Source: Mesocentrotus franciscanus
Lineage: Eukaryota; Echinodermata; Echinoidea; Camarodonta; Strongylocentrotidae
Direction: 5' to 3'
Assembly (NCBI GenBank): GCA_037976565.1
Contig: CP137679.1
Span: 28,331,539 to 28,395,538 of the forward strand
Length of the DNA stretch: 64,000 nt
Made by a program: the position numbers and the translations under genes. The notes beneath the pieces are model-generated. The model ran no database searches, was not told the DNA's origin, and worked only from the letters and a program-made list of their open reading frames with translations. Of the stretch, positions 59,597 to 64,000 are shown one piece after another; the stretch's first letter is position 1, and each line of letters begins with the position of its first letter.

Positions 59597-60374
59597 CTGT
59601 CAAGATAAGATGGTGTCAAGATAGTCAGTCCTCTATCAAACTTCAATTACTGGAATTTATTACTATTGTTGACATCAGGAAATAAACAAACTTGTCAGGT
59701 GCCTTGGCTCTGGCTCGGGACAAAAAGATCTCTTACTGGACCATCCAACACTTAAAAATGTGCATATAATGATAATATCCTCTGTAAAATTGCTCTAAAA
59801 TTTGTATGAGCTACTGTTTCACCCTAGTTCATCTTTAAGAATAGCATTTAATCTAGATTGGTTCTTCCTACACAGGTGTATAAGTGGGCATCTGGCGGAA
59901 TGCAAACAAAAATGTGGCTCAAGTAAGCATGTGGGCCTGTCAATAAGAAACTAAATGTAGCTGGAATGCTCCCTATAGAGGATATGGAGTGCATCATAAG
60001 TGCAACTTTGTAACTGAATCGAATGACCGAGGCAACAACAATTACACTGGAAAGGGTTCTGATCAATACATGCATATGGTATTATTGTGAAAGCCTGGAA
60101 TGAAAAATTGTTATTGACGAATCTGTTTATAATGGCTGCTCAATGAAAATAGAAAAATGGTGTTTGTAGGTAGGTAGTCTCTTGTAGAGCTTAATTTTTT
60201 ACAACAGATGTTGATCGGAAACACCTTAAAAACAACAACATAGTCTTCATAGACAGGAAACCTTCCACTAAAGTTGGTTGCTATGGCATGTTTCACCATA
60301 TTATTAGCATGATGATAATCATGACTGATCTAGCATCTACTTAAAACTCCAGATTTCTTGTTTCTTGTTCTTCC

Positions 60375-60520
60375 TAAGCTCAATATTAAGTGGAGGGAAA
60401 GAACCTTTGCTCATGCAGGGCCATTGCTTTGGAATGCTTTCCCTTGAGAGATTCATATTAGCATATCAGTTGAAGTGTTTACAAATAATCTTAAAACATA
60501 TCTGTTTAATTTGGCATACA
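60375..60520 (+). pseudogene. LINE ORF2 3' remnant (CR1/L2-like)
   Basis: Reads ERTFAHAGPLLWNAFP, a stop, then SVEVFTNNLKTYLFNLAYN. The pattern 'rsF..a.P.lWN.LP....s...Fk..LKtyLF' is the standard C-terminus of CR1/L2-type LINE proteins. Antisense in a host intron. Confidence 0.8.
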
Positions 60521-60678
60521 ATATATATGTTCTATCTTACTTCTGTTCCTTTGTTTATAATGCAGATGCTTTTATATGATCTCTTTCTTTGTTTTTGTTT
60601 CACAAGTTCACTTTGAGCATTTCATTTCAAGTGGATTCAACACCTTACAAATTAATTAGCAATATTATCATTACTTAC

Positions 60679-60886
60679 CACTGGTATGCCCTTCTCCTCA
60701 TCTGCAGTATTATAATCCTTACTGCACAGACTAAGCTTACAGCTGACAAACGTATGAAGGCCAAAGGTCTCCCGTGTCCAGTGGACCTCGAAACTGAAGC
60801 GCTTCAGGTCACCGTCCTCCTGAGGGTCGAGGCTGACGTAGTTGGGGTTCAGCTCGTGGAAGATGACCGTCTGGTCGACGGGGCAG
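60679..60886 (-). CDS. TGFBR3: TGFBR3-like, ZP domain C-terminal exon
   Basis: Acceptor TCTCCACAG and a perfect GTAAGT donor; phase 2 in, phase 0 out. It encodes CPVDQTVIFHELNPN, then KRFSFEVHW and TFVSCKLSLCSKDYN. 'C-P-x-D-x-x-V ... R-F-S-F ... C-x-L-x-L-C' is the core of the ZP-C subdomain, as in betaglycan and endoglin. In betaglycan the ZP module binds inhibin and TGF-beta ligands. Confidence 0.85.
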
Positions 60887-61039
60887 CTGTGGAGAGATGG
60901 AGGTAGAGAGAAAGAGCTACGAGTTAAGGAGAGCAGAAATGAGAGGAGAGATTTGAGCATTACAAAATCATATTGTGGTAAAGGAGATTTACTAAGGAGA
61001 TTTACTAAGACGAATTTGGAATGAAAGTTGTGTCTCACT

Positions 61040-61382
61040 CAGTTAGCACTGTGTTACAGTAAAATTAAAAGATACATACATGACCCAAATTTGGCGGTAA
61101 TCCATCAATCGGTTCTTGAGATAACGCGATCACGAGCTATTTTTGCATACATAATGGACCCTGTGACCTTTGACCTCGTGACCCCAAAATCTAATCAGTT
61201 CATTAGCTCTGCAAGATACATACATGACCTGAGTTTGGCGGTAATCCATCAATTGGTTCTTGAGATAACGCGATCACGAGACGGGACGTACGCACAGACG
61301 CACGTGCGCACGTGCGTATGTACGCACGGACTGACAACCAGAAAACATAATTCCCGGCTACTTTGTAGCGGAGGCATAAAAA
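61040..61382 (+). repeat. Tandem-repeat-related element ending CGGAGGCATAAAAA, copy 1
   Basis: Contains GATAACGCGATCACGAG twice, a GTACGCACG-rich stretch, and the 3' end GTAGCGGAGGCATAAAAA. Same 3' end and word set as 61740-62812. Confidence 0.75.
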
Positions 61383-61529
61383 GTAACCATGTATTGCCAT
61401 TATAAAGAATTAAAGCTCGTTTTCATTTGATTTTTTTTTAAAGAATGACATGCGCTGCATATGAAATTCAATTGTCAGTGCCTTTTGCTTTTTCTCATGA
61501 ACTGTGTACCCATAAGACATTGAGTGATT

Positions 61530-61670
61530 TCAAGTACGGTGTTCGGTGTTGGTGTTGGTGTTGAGAGCATGGAAAGGCTGCTAAACCGAGCTCCAACACC
61601 GACGGTCAGTTTAGAAGGACGATACCGATCGCGTTATCGATAGCTCAACACCAGCCTCAACACCGAGTGA
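61530..61670. repeat. Inverted GGTGTTGG / CCAACACC element
   Basis: GGTGTTGGTGTTGGTGTTGAG on the left and CTCAACACCAGCCTCAACACC on the right, with a CCAACACCGACGG in the middle. Probably a small foldback element. Confidence 0.55.
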
Positions 61671-61739
61671 CGTCATACTCTACAGGCGAAAAGTCTTGCA
61701 ATAAAAGCATAATCCTTTCAGAAATTTCATTAAAATTAC

Positions 61740-62812
61740 ATCATATCGAATATCAAATGTAAAGTCATATTAAACGAGCTGAAGACATGGAATTTCACAA
61801 GTTGACCTCTGTGACCCTTGACCTACATGCTCCAAAATCTAAACAGATCGTCTTCCTATGGTGATACATACTATCATTAAGTTTGAAGTGAAAATTCTCC
61901 AGTGGTTCTTGAGATATCGCGATAACGATCTCAATGTATGGAATTTCATAAGTTGACCTCTGTGACCCTTGACCTTTGACCTACGTGCTCCAAAATCTAG
62001 TCAGATTGTCTTCCTATGGTGATACACACTATCATTAAGTTTGAAGTTTAAATCTCCAGTGGTTCTTGAGATATTATGATAACAATCTCAATGTATGGAA
62101 TTTCATAAGTTGACCTCTGTGACCCTTGACCTTTGGCCTACGTGCTCCAAAATCTAATCAGATCGTCTTCCTATGGTGATACATACTATCCTTAAGTTTG
62201 AAGTTTTACATCTCCAGTGGTTCTTGAGATATCATGATAACAATCTCAATGTATGGAATTTCATAAGTTGACCTCTATGACCCTTGACCTTTGACCTACG
62301 TGCTCCAAAATATAATCAGATTGTTTTCCTATAGTGATACACACTATCACTAAGTTTGAAGTTTAAATCTCCAGTGGTTCTTGAGATATCATGATAACAA
62401 TCTCAATGTATGGAATTTCATAAGTTGACCTCTGTGACCCTTGACCTTTGACATACGTGCTCCAAAATCTAATCAGATCGTCTTCCTATGGTGATACATA
62501 CTATCCTTAAGTTTGAAGTTTAAATCTCAAATGGTTCTTGAGATATCGCGCTAACAAACTCAATACAAGGAATTTCATAAGTTGACCTCTGTGACCTGTG
62601 ACCTTTGACCTACGTACTCCAAAATCTAATCAGATCGTCTTCCTATGGTGATAAATACTATTCCCGAGTCTTAAGTTTAAATCTTAAATGGTTCTTGAGA
62701 TATTGTGATAACGGTCAAACGGGACGGACGTACGGACGGACGTACGGACGTACGGACGGACAACCCAAAAACATGATGCCTCCGGCACCACCTTCGGTGG
62801 CGGAGGCATAAA
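61740..62812 (+). repeat. 157-bp tandem repeat, 6 copies, ending in a CGGAGGCATAAAAA hairpin
   Basis: GTTGACCTCT recurs at 61801, 61952, 62109, 62267, 62424 and 62581 (period 151-158). Each unit contains TGTGACCCTTGACCT, CTCCAAAATCTAATCAGAT and GGTTCTTGAGATAT. The array ends in a GACGGACGTACG run and the hairpin GCCTCCGGCACC / GGTGGCGGAGGC followed by ATAAAAA. Confidence 0.95.
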
Positions 62813-63179
62813 AAATATTTGCAACAAGCTGCATCGGTGATGGCAGGGAGCATCCCATTGAAATATGAGATATAAAATCAATACACATTGCAATGGGATG
62901 TCATATAAGCTCCACAGGAAGCTAAAATAGTCTCAAGGAAGTCTGCTCGAGGAAAAACCCTTGGTCTGATGAGTGAGAAAAAGTTCAAAACCTCCACAAC
63001 CACATTAAAATAAAGGAGCTTACTCAACTCTTGGTATCATCTATTGAGAGCCATGAGGAAATCATATCCTTTTTAACTAACTTGGTTAACATCAAAGGAT
63101 GACCCTGTGGACCAATCACCATAAGTCAGTGCAACACAAGCTTTCCTTTGAACCCAGCGAATCTTTGTCATCAGGTTCA

Positions 63180-63345
63180 AGTGAGGCATGGCCCACCTGG
63201 TCCTGTCTGCTTTCGGACTGGAACAGGAGGACGCAAAGTCCACATGCATACATGGGGCTATAGTAAAGATGGAGGAACGTTGTGTGACTGTCGGGAGGAG
63301 CAGACGATGAAACACCTTTCTATCTCCTGCTCCTCCCAGAGCCCT
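63180..63345 (+). pseudogene. Non-LTR retrotransposon RT C-terminal remnant (I/Jockey-like)
   Basis: Encodes CFRTGTGGRKVHMHTWGYS and then GTLCDCREEQTMKHLSISC. The 'R.RTG.G.....h.WG...sp.CdCG..QTM.Hl...C' pattern is the C-terminal zinc-knuckle-like end of I/Jockey-clade proteins. Short and isolated, antisense in an intron of the TGFBR3-like gene. Confidence 0.8.
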
Positions 63346-63489
63346 GTACCCCTAAAGTCCTATAGGGTTTCAGTGCCAAAGCTGGATCCTGCGTCCTCCA
63401 CTTGACCGAGCTTGAGTAGTGACTCGAGATGGAGAACATTCCTATGGTTATCAAAACCACACTCCACACAATTTCTACAAAATACTTAC

Positions 63490-63869
63490 CTGAAGTCAAT
63501 CAGGGAATGGACAATCTCATCAGCCACCTGGATCCAGCACTGGTTGATAACAACCTCATGTCTCCTTTGACCCCCACTGACCCCGACCTGGAAGTACAAC
63601 CTGGTGTGGTCTTCCAGCGGAGCCGGAAAGTCCACCACCTTGTCCTGGAACAGCGGTGTCTCGTACATATCCATGTGGAGGGTGACATGATTGTCGGTCA
63701 TGCCTGCGTTGGTGTTGGTGGGTCCTTGGAGGAACTCGCACTCGATGGATGATGCGTAGAAGGGCATGGAGGAGTCCTCGTCGTCGACGTCAACATCGCT
63801 GAGGGGGGTGTCGCCTGATCCTTCCATACCGGCACCGCTGCCTTCCGGGGAACCATTGAAAAACAGCAC
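63490..63869 (-). CDS. TGFBR3: TGFBR3-like, ZP domain exon (ZP-N end to ZP-C start)
   Basis: Acceptor TTAATTTCAAG and donor TTCAG/GTAAGTATT; phase 0 in, phase 2 out, joining exactly to the 60886 acceptor. It encodes VLFFNGSPEG, an acidic Ser-rich linker (SDVDVDDEDSS), SIECEFLQGP, HVTLHMDMYET, RLYFQVGV and HEVVINQCWIQVADE. 'L.FQV.V' followed by a 'v..CW' element is the standard start of the ZP-C half. Earlier exons (signal peptide, orphan domain, rest of ZP-N) lie beyond the right edge. Product: type I membrane co-receptor for TGF-beta family ligands, inferred by homology. Confidence 0.85.
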
Positions 63870-64000
63870 CTTGAAATTAAGAGGAAAAATTTAATGAAAG
63901 GAACTGTAATGCACAACCAAATACACAATTATGTCTTCCATCAGCCTTCTTTGTAGAATTGTTTACATTTGTCTGCAAAGTAAGAGATCTAGGATAGCAT

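Noticed and set aside
63429..63752. 107-codon plus-strand ORF
   Set aside because: Antisense shadow of the ZP exon at 63490-63869.

Overview
This is animal genomic DNA, most likely from an echinoderm and plausibly a sea urchin. The grounds are GT-AG split exons of metazoan membrane-protein genes, tRNA-derived SINEs, many hAT-like and foldback elements, the frequent word TAGGCCTAC, and tandem repeats ending in CGGAGGCATAAAAA. The species call is an inference from repeat style; no search was run. There are no bacterial-type operons, rRNA genes or CRISPR arrays.

Layout. (1) 1-1365, minus strand: two exons of an SLC16-type (monocarboxylate transporter-like) gene that runs off the left edge. Its introns hold a hairpin MITE and a SINE that is itself split by a foldback MITE with 9-bp target-site duplications. 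(2) About 2.1-8.0 kb: old dispersed repeats, no gene seen. (3) 8001-49979: the main candidate. Two identical 47-bp terminal inverted repeats (TIRs) enclose 42 kb. Inside them are mirrored arms of a degenerate tandem repeat, mirrored arrays of 12-bp ACGT-centred palindromes with conserved spacing, a tyrosine recombinase gene near the right end, a 4.24-kb tandem unit with a 2.45-kb tail, and an array of about 4.5 Helitron/Helentron-like units of 2.4-2.6 kb that runs into a 500-N assembly gap. (4) 50-57 kb: the noncoding region 3' of the next gene, with MITEs and microsatellites. (5) 57018-63869, minus strand: six exons of a TGFBR3 (betaglycan)-like gene encoding the ZP domain, transmembrane helix and cytoplasmic tail. 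Its introns carry remnants of three LINE types, a SINE, and a 157-bp tandem repeat.

The host genes appear ordinary. The unusual part is the 42-kb element. A tyrosine-recombinase gene inside sharp, long-range TIRs, with symmetric palindromic site arrays, would fit a giant recombinase-mobilised transposon that later became a landing pad for Helitrons, MITEs and SINEs. The recombinase copy seen here has a one-base frameshift, so this copy may be dead or the assembly may be wrong there. The near-identical duplications and the N gap mean the interior order should not be taken as settled.
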